This document shows, in pieces, positions 23,631-33,730 of a DNA stretch of 64,000 nucleotides. A program made the position numbers and the translations under genes. How positions within the stretch are numbered: the first letter of the stretch is position 1; each line of letters opens with the position of its first letter. The DNA comes from Liriodendron chinense (taxonomy: Eukaryota > Streptophyta > Magnoliopsida > Magnoliales > Magnoliaceae): assembly GCA_003013855.2 (NCBI GenBank), contig PVNU02003892.1:3782001-3846000 (forward strand). Reading direction: 5' to 3'. The notes beneath the pieces were generated by a model that had not been told where the DNA came from, ran no database searches, and worked only from the letters and a program-made list of their open reading frames with translations.

Positions 23631-24846
23631 AAAATTACCAGTGATTCGTCGATGTCAAGTTCGATGAGGGTTCTTTGTTCTATAAGGATGATACAAAGGA
23701 ACCAGAAACATCGGAACTTGTTGATACACACGATGACAGAGATGAGACACAGGCCTATACTGAGGCGCAGACAGAGGTACAGGATCAGGTGGAGCAAGCC
23801 ACTTGTATGAAGAAATCAACTCAGGGATCGCAGATCACCGGTAAGTTACAAGGATGATTCGAACGCTGCATTCGCTCTCATTATGGATGAGGGGGATCCA
23901 TCTAACTTTGAGGAGGCTCTACAGGATGTAGATGCTGAAAAGTAGAAGACGACAATGCAAGATCAGATGGACTCCTTATACAAGAATGAGACTTGAGAGC
24001 TTGTGGAGCTTTCAGTGGGCCGAAAAGCGATAGGGTGTAAGTGAATTTTTCGGAAGAAACAGGATAGATACAAGGCAAGGTTAGTAGCGAAAGGGTATGC
24101 TCAACGTGAAGGTATAGACTTCAGTGAGATTTTTGCGCTGGTTGTGAAGCAAGTATCTATTAGGTTCGTGTTGGCGCTGGTTGCCCAATACAACCTCGAG
24201 CTGGAACTAAATGGATGTGAAGATTGCTTTCCTGCATGGAGAATTGGAAGAGCATATTTACATGGTGCAGTCAGAAGGTTATACAGTGCAAGGGGCCGAG
24301 AACAAGGTTTGCAGGTTAATGAGATCGTTGTACGATCTTAAACAGTCGTCCTAAGCAATGGTACAAGAAATTTAATTCATTCATGATGAGTCAGGTCTTT
24401 ATGGATGTGAATACTGCTTTCCTGCATGGAGAATTGGAAGAGCATATTTATATGGTGCAGTCAGAAGGTTATACAGTGCAAGGGGCTGAGAACAAGGTTT
24501 GCAGGTTAATGAGATCGTTGTACAATCTCAAACAGTCGCTAAGCAATGGTACAAGAAATTTGATTCATTCATGATGAGTCAGGGCTTTTTCAGGGGCGAG
24601 TATGATCATTGTGTCTATTTCAAGACACTAAATGATGAGAAGTTTTTCATACTGGTGTTATATGTCGATGACATGCTTATTGCCAGTCATAGCATGTCTG
24701 ACATCAATGTGTTGAAGACTTAGCTTTCAGGGACATTCAAGATGAAAGATCTGGAGGCTGCAAAGAAGGTTCTTGGCATAGATATTCATAGAGACAGGAA
24801 GAAGAGCAGATTATAGTTATCTCAGGAAAAATACCTTGAGAATGTA
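23631..24846 (+). pseudogene. Copia reverse transcriptase remnant with internal duplication
   Basis: Recognisable pieces are the RT N-terminal block (KARLVAKGYAQREGIDFSE, near 24070), the DVxxAFLHGELEEHIYM block present twice because of a 190 bp tandem duplication (24211-24588), and the active-site block LYVDDMLIAS (YVDD at 24661-24672). Several stops (near 23944, 23995, 24720 and 24815) and frame changes separate them. Confidence 0.88.
24211..24588 (+). repeat. Tandem duplication of 190 bp in the RT remnant
   Basis: 24211-24400 is followed immediately by a near-identical copy, 24401-24588. Both start ATGGATGTGAA and end in 'gatgagtcagg..cttt'. The copies differ by a handful of bases and a 2 bp gap (cgtcctaagc against cgctaagc). 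Confidence 0.95.
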
Positions 24847-25731
24847 TTGAAAAAGTACGAGATGGACAAGTCCAAACCAGTTAGCGTTTCTCACGCGGCT
24901 CACTTCAAGCTTTCTTCTGAATATCGTCACAAAACAGATGAAGAAAAGCATGTTATGTCTTATATGCCATATTCAAGTGTTGTGTGTAGTTTAATGTATG
25001 CCATGGACTATACAGGACCAGATATTTCACAGGCTATGAGTGTTGTTAGTCGATTCATGTCTAACCCGGGCAAACAACATTGGGAAGCTATGAAATGGCT
25101 ACTTCGATACATTTGGGGTACGCAGGACTACGTCTTGATGTTTGAAAAGTCTAAGGACAAGTTGGTTGGTTACGTCGATTCTAATTACGCAGATAGTGTA
25201 GATAGTATGAGATTGACTTCACGGTACTCGTTTGTATTAGCAGGTGGAGCGATTAGTTGGATGTCTAAGCTTCAGTATGTGGTGGCTCTTTCCACTACTG
25301 AAGCTGAGTATATAGCGGTGCTAGAAGCTTTCAAGGAAGCTGTTTAGTTGAAAGGAATGATAAATCGTTGGGGCTTCAGCAGGAAGTTGTGCCTGTTAAT
25401 TGTGATAGCTTAGTTGCTATCAATTTGGCTAAAAATTTGTTTATCACTATTGTACTAAACACATTGATGAGCGTCACCATTTTATTCGACAGGTGCTTGA
25501 GGAAGGAGATGTGACTCTGGACAATATTCACACTAGCGTGAATCCGGTGGATATGCTGACCAAGGTAGGTCCCTACAGAGAAGTTCAAGTTCTGCGTAAC
25601 TTCTTTAGGATTGACGAAGGTTGACGAAGACGCAGTGATGCATGAGAAGTGGCGACACTATGATTGATGAGGAGCTGATTTTGAAGAGTAGAGAAGGTGG
25701 TTTGATGTTTTGATGCCTTGGTGGAGTTTAT
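24847..25731 (+). pseudogene. Copia RNase H remnant and 3' internal region
   Basis: An open run of 166 codons at 24847-25347 carries the RNase H pattern: LMYAM..RPDIS-like text (here GPDISQAMSVVSRFM), GYVDSNYAD in place of the usual GYxDADWAG, and LSTTEAEYIA. A TAG stop ends it where the family usually has Trp (EAV-W-L). From 25348 to 25731 the frame is lost; a polypurine-like GGTGGAG precedes the right LTR. Confidence 0.85.
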
Positions 25732-26319
25732 TGTGGAGGACCTTAACACTGTGCAAGTACAGAGTCCACCGACTGATCGACCAATGGACAGAAATACACA
25801 GGGGGTTAGACAGGTCTCTGGAGAAGTCTCAGACCGGTCGGCCGACCGGTCTGCTGGAGGCTCCGATCAGTTGCCCTGACTGATCGTATTATGTGGTTGA
25901 AGGGCAAATTTTAAGAAAAACTCACTAGACCAATTTGGTCGGTCGGCAACCGGTTGGTCGACCTAGTCGGCCGTCGTGCTGGATTTGAAACTTTACACGG
26001 TTTTCGCGCTACAAGTTTCCAAATCCGAATTTTCCTCTAAATAAACGTTTCTTAATCGTGGCAGGCATGATGTTAAGCAATAACTATATTAGGGTTTTGG
26101 GGAGAGAGGTTTGAGAGCTCTTGTTCATCTTTGGGATCTACTTGGGTAGACTACCTCTGTAATCATCTGAGATTCATAGTGGAGGTGTCGTTTTGTGTTA
26201 TGGTTTTTCCCGCAAGGGTTTTCCACGTAAAATTCATGTGCATTTGTGTTGATTGCTTGTGTGACTGTGTGATGATTATTTGATCTTCTTCGTTACTTCC
26301 GCTGATCGGATTTCCAACA
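25732..26319 (+). repeat. Right LTR of the Copia element
   Basis: It begins TGTGGAGGACC and ends GATTTCCAACA, followed by the AGATC duplication. It contains a 24 bp perfect palindrome at 25830-25853 that is eroded in the left LTR. Confidence 0.9.
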
Positions 26320-26663
26320 AGATCCACCGAGACCTATTTATAAACGGCTAAGGTCTAATGGTCTGGGTTCAAATTTGGTATGTAAGCATTTTTACTAGGT
26401 TTAAAATCGGGTTTGGATGGGTTAGGCCTAAATGGGTCCCTTGCAACATAGACCAAACCCGTCCATTTACTAAATGGGTTCAAGCTGGGTCGGTCGGGCT
26501 TAATATAAACGAAGCCAAATCCAAACCCATTTAGCAGCTGGGTCTGTTCTTGGACCCAAACCCATACCATTTAAAAAACAAGTCCGGTTTGCGTAGGGTC
26601 TAAATGGGTTGAGTCTGGTACCCCCATCGGGTCCACTGACCCATTTACAGCCCTACTGATCAA

Positions 26664-27128
26664 ACCACCGAGGTCCCGACGTATCCTATTTGAACGCATG
26701 AGGAATGTATGGAATCTTATTTCCTACTTCCCCATACGTGCCAATGCGTGTGCGAGATCAGGACGCTCACGGGAGTGTCCCACCAGAGATTTTCCATGAC
26801 CCAGGTTCGGAAATCGGGCGAACAAAAAGTGCACGTTGAATATGTACAGCTGGTTCATTCATTTATTTATAACCGTTCATTTTTTGTATACCGATTACCG
26901 GATTGAGATGGGTTTCATTTGCAAATTGGGTCCACCGAAGATTCGCCCAGCACACTCGGATTTTCAGTACAGACGGTTGGAGTAAGTGGACCGGTAATCC
27001 ACCAATGTGGAATTTCTAATTAAATTGAATATGTATTATTATTTTATTTCTCTTTTGGACGGTTGAGATGTCAAGATTAGAACGCCCCAAGATGAAAGGT
27101 TACGAATAGGATTCGCCCCATTGCAGGT
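26664..27128. other. Intergenic, no gene seen
   Basis: Unassigned DNA between two hAT-like elements. Confidence 0.35.
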
Positions 27129-27246
27129 TAGGGCTGTCAATGGCCAGGCTTGAGTCAGTCAAAATCAAAATTTAGAATAGGCCCAGCCCAGCCCATCAAG
27201 CCCGTTGAACAGTAGCCAACCCAGGCCCAGCCCGTGACGGCCCTCA
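27129..27246. repeat. Short hAT-like GC-rich MITE
   Basis: It begins TAGGGCTGTCAATGGCC and ends in an imperfect inverted copy (cccgtgacggccct). The interior is 'cccagcccagccc'. About 118 bp. No exact 8 bp flank match. Confidence 0.5.
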
Positions 27247-28683
27247 AGGCGGGTGTTTTTGGACCATTAGTGGGATGAAATGGACCAATGGTAAAACACG
27301 ACATTATTGTATATTTAAAATCCACTCCGTCCATCAGATGAGAAGCATTATTTGTACCATTCATTTAGAATATAAGCTCAATTTTAAGCTCATATAGGCC
27401 ACACCAATGGGATCTATGTACAAGTCCTCCCAAAACAGATAAGTTCACACCTGGAGCCACCTGAGTTTTTTCTCAAGCTGATTTTTCTTTTTTCTTTTAT
27501 TTTTTTAATCTTCTCTTCATCCTGCTGAGTTACACCTTAAAAACGTGTTTGATGAAAGATACATGGAATGGCCCCACACACAAACCTATGGTAGGCATCT
27601 CATCCCCATTGTTCCACATGGTGTGGTCCATCTGACATGTGGATTTAGCTGATTTTTAGCCTGAGGTCCGAACACCAAGGAAACAACGCAATAGAAGGAT
27701 TGGATTTTACATATACAGAATGTGGCCCACAAACTTTGTTGTTTTAAGCAGTGCTTAAAACAGGTGTAGCAGAGCGCACAAAAATTCTTGACACGTTCAC
27801 ACGGTGAGTCATAGGACCACAACGGTGGATCAGTAATCCAAAATTAAATTTTAGTATCAGCTCGAGTGGCCAACCAAGGGACATATGATGGAAGGCTAAG
27901 ATGTTCTAAATTCAACAGACTATAATCAGAGATCTGGACTGTCCAATCATCATGATTTTGGTATGAATCCGGATCCTCTGTTGGTATGGTTTCCCGTCCA
28001 TATATAGTGGATACCACTAATATTCAAGCGCTTTTCGAGCAACATGGTTTAGATTAACAGACCATCTTTGCATGTGTGCTGTTGAGCATAGGATATGTTT
28101 TATATTATATTTTGAGTATTATTACTATAGATCAAGCAGCTTTCGTTACACAACCAAGTTATTAGTTGAAACACTGAATTCGGTGGTTTGTTTAAATTAA
28201 TCGCATGTGAGAAGAGAAGGTAATTCACTTTCTGGATCCAACGGCAAAGATGATGCCGAGGACATGCTCTTGTCAAATGCAAGTGAACGGCCCACTATGT
28301 TATTTCCTCTCATATTCTCACATTCTTTCTTTTCGAGAGCTATAGACGCTGTGGCCCAATAAAGTATAGATGCTTGATCCATTGGTCCAAGAGGAAGAGC
28401 TGTGGACCAACAAGAAGTAAACACGTGTATGCAGTCCAAGGGAGGGAGCACACATTGTGCGGTCCAAAGTGGAGTATGTGTTGCATGGTTTGAAGGGGAG
28501 CACCCGTAATGCAGGTGGGGCCCACTAGGGACTGCCACCTATCCCCATCATGGGCACATGTTTCTGATCCAAAGCTGCGACATAAGCCATCTGCAAGAGA
28601 AAATTAAAACCATTTCTTTCAATGGTGGGTTCTTCACTAGGGACTGCCACCTATCCTTCAATCAAGTGAAGAAGAGAAGCCAG
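27247..28683. other. Intergenic with MITE fragments
   Basis: At 27560-27850 there are blocks of the 'ccacatggtgtggtccatctgacatgtggattta' type. A perfect GTGGGGCCCAC lies at 28515-28525. A 22 bp direct repeat starts at about 28524 and again at 28633. A 113-codon frame on the minus strand at 28197-28538 has no recognisable domain and I do not call it. Confidence 0.35.
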
Positions 28684-28867
28684 TTGTGTCTCGCCTGCGA
28701 GCCAAGCTGGAATACGCCTACGCGTTTCAACAGCAGGTCACAGGTTCGAGTGCTAAGGAGACACACTAACCCCCACCTGTGGGTGGGTGCATGGTGTGAC
28801 TAACTGAGTGGGTGCGTTGCCCAGCTAACAGGTGGGTGCGTTGCATGACTAAAATAAAAATAAAAAG
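28684..28867 (+). repeat. tRNA-derived SINE, copy S1
   Basis: The head is ttgtgtctcgcctgcgagccaagctgg, with an A-box-like stretch. GGTTCGAGTGC at 28743-28753 is a good RNA polymerase III B box. A 3' part of 'gggtgggtgcat..actaac' repeats leads into an A-rich tail. The 9-mer AAGTGAAGA occurs at 28664-28672 and again at 28865-28873 after the tail, a possible target duplication, though it leaves an unexplained ~11 bp before the head. Confidence 0.75.
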
Positions 28868-31284
28868 TGAAGAGTGATAATTGCCCTTGATTTCAGCCTG
28901 CACAGACGAACTTATATTCAGGTCTCCAGTCAAGTTGGGACTCAGCTGAGTTGGGGTGAATTGGGTCAAGTCAGTGGTTACTTACTTGTCTGGTTAAGGT
29001 GTTGAACTGAATGAGATCAGACCAAAGTAAACTCATCCCAGTCTTGAAACTATGATCCTGCCCATTGCCACCCCTAAATTTCCAAAAAAAAAAAAAAAAA
29101 ATCCATCTCTCACCTCACAAAATTCTAAGCTCCCACCAACCGACCAGGGATGTGCATGCATGCCAGAATAAGAGAGCGTAATTTAAAGATAGTAGGATCT
29201 CAAGATCATTATTAACAAAATAATTAGGGTGGGTAATTGGTAGCACCTAAAAATGAGTTTATCTCATTTTAGTTAATCATAATTATGTATTAGAGGTTAT
29301 ACTTTAGTTTTATAAAAATTAAAAATAAGCTTTATGACCAACAAGCAAGACATTCTAATTTCATATTTAGTAATTTATTATAAAATGAAACGGTCTAGTG
29401 TGCATTATAGCTTCCAATAGCCAAAACTTTACAATCAGTTAGTTTGGCACATATAATGTCCTTGGAAAGCTATCAACAATCTCTAAATGTTACCAAGGGC
29501 CATTGGTTCCTAAATATTCTTTTTTTTTTTTAATAGGTTGTTTTGGGGGTAAATTTTGGGGTTTAAGTTAAAATTTATTATTTTTAGTAAGTTTTATTTT
29601 TTGCTATTTTAAGGGGTATTTTAAGGTTTTAAGAGTCATGTAAAATAGTTTGGGTGAGTTTAGATGTTATTTATTATTTCTAATAAATTTAATATTTTAG
29701 AAAAGTGTACTATTTCAAATAAGTTATGAATTTGGGGTCTAGGGTATTAGAGTGAGATAAAATAGTCATCTCTGCTTTCAACTTGAGTTAAGCAATGTAA
29801 TTGGGCTATTTGTCTAATGTTGTAAAAAAGTGGATTTAATATCAAAACTAAAGGTGGTTACTTACAGGTATTCCTAAAAGGCAGCGGGTGTATGCCAAAA
29901 ACTCTTGGTTTTACTTATATTGTATGCCATATAATGAGAATCACTATGGGCGGAAAAAAGTATTTGTAATTCATTTATAAAACCATTAACATCATATAGT
30001 ATTGTGCACATTGCCTATAAGCAGGCCTTGCAAACTCTTAGCTTTCTTCTCGTGTTGAATGTAGCTAGCGTATAGTATTGACTTAGACAAGATAATGTAT
30101 ACAATTTGAAGTCATTACTAGCAAATAAAGATTTAAAATCTATTATTGCCTAAGACCTGTAGAATCGCTTAAGGATTGGAGAATCTTCAATTCTCCAACT
30201 CAAGTAACTCTTATAGTAAGGGCCGTGGTGATGAAAAAGGAAGGTGTTATGTATCTTTTTCCACCCACACAATGTGTGAGTTTTTACTTTACAAGATTTT
30301 TAGATTTTGAGAAGATTTAGCTAGCTCCTAAAAAACTAAACTGGGTCAACTTGCGGAGACGCTATAAGAAGGCAATAGTAATAAAGATATAAGATAGAAT
30401 ATATGAATTGGAATGAAAGCTTGAACTAGATATGAGAAGTAGAAGGGAAGACCATATACTCTTATATCAAAAGAGATAATCGAGCATTCCCAATCCCAAC
30501 CTCACTCATAGATTTTATGAATTTCTTTTTTTTCTGGCAATTTTCTCTCTTGAATCAGGTAGTTGTCCATCATGGTGGAGGGCATCCTTTGGGTGTGCTT
30601 GAACATATGAGAAACGAGGGAAATGAGTTGCATTTTTATAGGCTAGATCGATGGAAATTAGATTCCTGCTAGTGATAATATGACCAAATTTTATATTTTT
30701 TGAGGTTTTTTGGGTGATAAGAGCTGTCACTCTTTGATAAATAGACTTAACCAATGGAAATCCAATTCCCACTTATACTTTCTCACATATTTTAGGCATT
30801 TTTACTATCTTAGTGGTCTTACAATCAACCTATCAGATCCAAGTGGTGCTATGTCACTACCAAGAGCTTTTTGGCAAATCTAAACCGTTAGTTGGCTTCA
30901 AGAGGTTCTTGGAGATTCTCTTTGTACATCGTGTTCAAGTTTTGCAGTGCTTCTCTAAGTCAATCGTATGTCAATTCTGAAGTTCAACTGAAATCCTACG
31001 AAGTAGTTTATCTCATTTTGGGTGGGCTATATATCTACAAAGGGTTCTTAAGAAACCGAAAGCATATTTAGGTAATTAGGGTGACATTCTATCTTAAACC
31101 AAATCAAACTATTTTATATCACTTTACCTGTCAAATGCCACAAAAAATCGGTTATTACCAAACATTGTCTTTTGACTCTGTTGAATTCCTAAGGGGGATG
31201 AAATTACCATAAATTTTCTTCTAAAAATAAGCAAAGCCATGTGGCTGATTTGGTGTTTGAAAGACATCTAATCCATTGAACAAG
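28868..31284. other. Intergenic, AT-rich, LTR-like debris
   Basis: At 29237-29350 there is the 5' half of a Tourist-type element ('aatgagtttatctcattttagttaat', shared with 55229-55408). At 29540-29760 there is 'ttattatttttagtaag'-type text like that at 2960-3430. At 30180-30330 a phrase like 'aaggtgttatgtatctttttccacccacacaatgtg' may come from an old Gypsy LTR. No gene is seen. Confidence 0.35.
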
Positions 31285-32640
31285 TGCAACCCACCTCTAA
31301 GGTGGACAAGGTAGATTTCACATTAGACACAAAGGTGGGGCCAGAAGTAAAAGGGGGTCGTGGGGTCGTGTGGGCCCCACCTTGGTGTTTATGTGAAATT
31401 GACCTCGTCCACCAAGTGTGTCACCCCATGTTATACTAAGGCCCAAAAATCAGCCCCATCTGTGATTCAGGTGGACCACACGATTGGAAACCGTATACAA
31501 GGTAACACTCACCCTCCAAATTATTTCCTTGAAGTGGCCCATCAGAATCACGAATGTGCCTTAGTTTTGGGCCTTGTGCCTAAGTTTTGGTGTGGCATAT
31601 AGTCGTTAGAGTGGATTTCATATAATCATCACGGTGGGCCCGATAAAAATCAAGGGCGGACGTCTCGCTCCTCACTATCTCCTTTGGTGTGGCACACCTG
31701 AATCACAGCCTAAATTCTTTTGTCTACTGCTTAATGTGGGATTGCAAGTCGATTGATCAAAGTGGATTTCACATACACATCATGGTGGGCCCCCTAAAAA
31801 ATCAATGGTGGGCATTTCTTTCTAAAAAGAAAAAAAAAACAAAAATATGCCGATGTAATAAAAATTGGGATGCCCACCCTTATTTTATGGGACCCACTAT
31901 AACGTGTATATAAAATCCACTTTGACCATCAACATGTCATCCCAAATTAGGCCTTAGGTAAAACAAATCCAAGGTGGACAATGATTCACACGGACTACAC
32001 TAAGGGAAACAGTTGGAAGAGATGTCCACCCTTAAGTTTTATAAGGCCCAGCACCATGATTATTTGAAGTCCACTCCAACCATTACATGCCACCCCAAAA
32101 GTTAGGCTTGTGACCCAAAACTTTGGCCCATATGTGATTCTAGTGGGCCACACCAAGGGAAACAATTTAGAGGGTGAGCAATGCCCTGTACATTGTTTTC
32201 AAAAATTAGCTCCAGTGATTCGGGTGGGCCATAAGAATGGAAACTATTCAGAGAGGGAAACCCACCCTTGATTTTTATATGCCACATTGGCATGTTTATG
32301 AGAAATCCACTTGGACCCTTAGATGAGACATCTCAAATTATGTCTAAGGCCAAAAAATTATGTTGAAATGTGATTCAAGTGGGCCACACGAAATTAAATA
32401 GTTGTAAGAGGGATGTCCACCATGGATCTTTTCAATGCCTTCCATGATGATTATATGAAATCTACTCCAATCATTACATGTCACACTAAAATTTAAGCCC
32501 AGGGCCCAAAAATCAGCCCTATTCATGATTTAGGTGGGCCAAACGAAGGGAAATAGTTTGGAGGGTGGGCATCCCTCCTCACATTGTTTTCACTCATGCT
32601 CCTACCTGAATCAAGGATATTGCTGATTATAATGGGCTAA
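31285..32640. repeat. Degenerate array of related inverted and direct units
   Basis: The same set of phrases recurs six or more times at uneven spacing of about 150-240 bp: 'ccacccttgatttttat..', 'catgattatatgaaatccactccaaccattacatg', 'ggcccaaaaatcagccc', 'gattcaggtgggccacacgaagggaaacag'. Clear direct copies start near 31870, 32020, 32262 and 32413; inverted ones lie at 31590-31680 and 31750-31850. It is non-coding. Confidence 0.65.
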
Positions 32641-33322
32641 CGCATCTTATGTATACAGTGGGATCCACATGAACATCACAGTGGAGCCCACCTTAACCAC
32701 CAGACCTACAGACCATAAATAGCCGTGCAAGAGATTATATATATACCCCGAGGCCGAACTCTCAATCTGATCCAGAACTCTGGTGGGCCATAGGGGGGAG
32801 AGAGAGAGAGAGAGAGAGAGAGGGGGGCAAATCAAGAGAGGAAATTGTTTCCTTTTGCCATGATCCACCAGATTTGTGATATATAAAGGGGTGCTCACCT
32901 ACAAATCATCTCTCACGAGAACTCGTAAGAACTTTTTGAGGACTAATCACATGTGATGTGTCTTCAAAATTTGAGCCATCACATGATGTAGAACCCCGAA
33001 AATCCCCAGCGCCCAAATTTTAACCCGATCCAAAACTCTAGTGGGCCATAGAAGAGAGAGATAGGCAAATCAAGATGGATAATGGCGAAAGGAAATAGTT
33101 TCCTCCCACGAGTGTGTGTGTAAAAGTTAAAAGAAGACCGATTATAATTAAAGGACAATTGCTAAATTATCAAAGTGTCGAGATATTCCAATATGATTTG
33201 GTACCCCCATCCATGGTCTGGCCCATTATAAGTACTATTTGGTTCAGTGGCTATAATCCTGGTGTAGTGCTATAATAATACATTTGACATGTTGCAGCAA
33301 ATATACTTTTCTATTCTAACTT
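32641..33322. other. Intergenic with (AG)n microsatellite
   Basis: (AG)n at about 32797-32821. A phrase with 'gatccagaactctggtgggccatag' at 32760 is repeated at about 33029 with a shorter AG run, so part of this stretch is duplicated. No gene is seen. Confidence 0.4.
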
Positions 33323-33330
33323 AGCCCCTC

Positions 33331-33462
33331 TAGGGGTGTCAATGGGCCGGGCCTAGGGCAGGTCTCAGCCCTGATTTTAAACTATTTCGGGCCAGGCCAT
33401 AGGGCTGTCCCTTTTGAAAATTCTAATTTCTCAAGCCCATGCCCTGCCCGTTGACACCCCTA
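33331..33462. mobile_element. hAT-like MITE, 132 bp, with 8 bp target duplication
   Basis: The termini are TAGGGGTGTCAA and TTGACACCCCTA, a perfect 12 bp inverted repeat. The flanks AGCCCCTC (33323-33330) and ATCCCCTC (33463-33470) agree at 7 of 8 positions, consistent with a hAT duplication. The interior is 'gggccgggcc'-rich. Confidence 0.88.
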
Positions 33463-33547
33463 ATCCCCTCCCCAACTCTTTGTAAACCTCTTTATTCTAC
33501 ATATGTACAAAATGTGCCAATTCTGCTACTTATATAGGGGGGGTTTT

Positions 33548-33730
33548 TTGTGTCTGGCCTACTAGCCCAGCTGGAAGACGTCTAGGCGTTTCAACAACAG
33601 GTCTCAGGATAGAGTGCTAAGGAGACGCACTAACCCCACTGGTGGGTGGGTGCATCATGTGACTAACCAAGTGGGTGTGTTGCCCTGCCGACATGGTGGG
33701 TGCATTGCATGACTAACGGGGTGGATGCTA
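33548..33730 (+). repeat. tRNA-derived SINE, copy S2
   Basis: The head ttgtgtctggcctactagcccagctgg contains the A-box-like TAGCCCAGCTGG. The B box is degraded (ggtctcaggatagagtgc). The 3' 'gggtgggtgcatcatgtgactaacc' repeats match S1. No A tail is kept. Confidence 0.7.

Larger units (their letters stand above)
20986..26319 (+). mobile_element. Decayed Ty1/Copia LTR retrotransposon, full length but non-coding
   Basis: This 5.3 kb element sits inside the hAT-like MITE. It has LTRs at 20986-21587 and 25732-26319 and a 5 bp target duplication AGATC (20981-20985 and 26320-26324). A primer binding site near-complementary to initiator tRNA-Met follows the left LTR, and a purine-rich GGTGGAG precedes the right LTR. 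Between them lie gag, protease, integrase, reverse transcriptase and RNase H remnants in the Copia order (integrase before RT). All are broken by stops and frame changes, so it cannot make a polyprotein. The LTR pair differs by many substitutions and some indels, including a short gap near 21340, so the insertion is old. The motifs resemble Tnt1/Tork-type elements. Confidence 0.93.
20812..26655. mobile_element. hAT-like MITE, split by a Copia insertion
   Basis: The outer element begins TAGGGCTGTAAATG (20812) and ends CATTTACAGCCCTA (26655), a perfect 14 bp inverted terminus. It is flanked by an exact 8 bp duplication CTGATCAA (20804-20811 and 26656-26663), the size typical of hAT transposons. 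Without the inserted Copia element it would be about 505 bp, rich in 'aaatggg', 'ggtcgggc' and 'aacccattt', and without a transposase frame. Confidence 0.85.

Noticed and set aside
24144..24574. Short frames that might look like small genes
   Set aside because: They are out-of-frame readings of the duplicated RT segment of the Copia remnant.
28197..28538. 113-codon frame on the - strand
   Set aside because: No recognisable domain; partly repeat-derived (GTGGGGCCCAC region); no splice or promoter signal.
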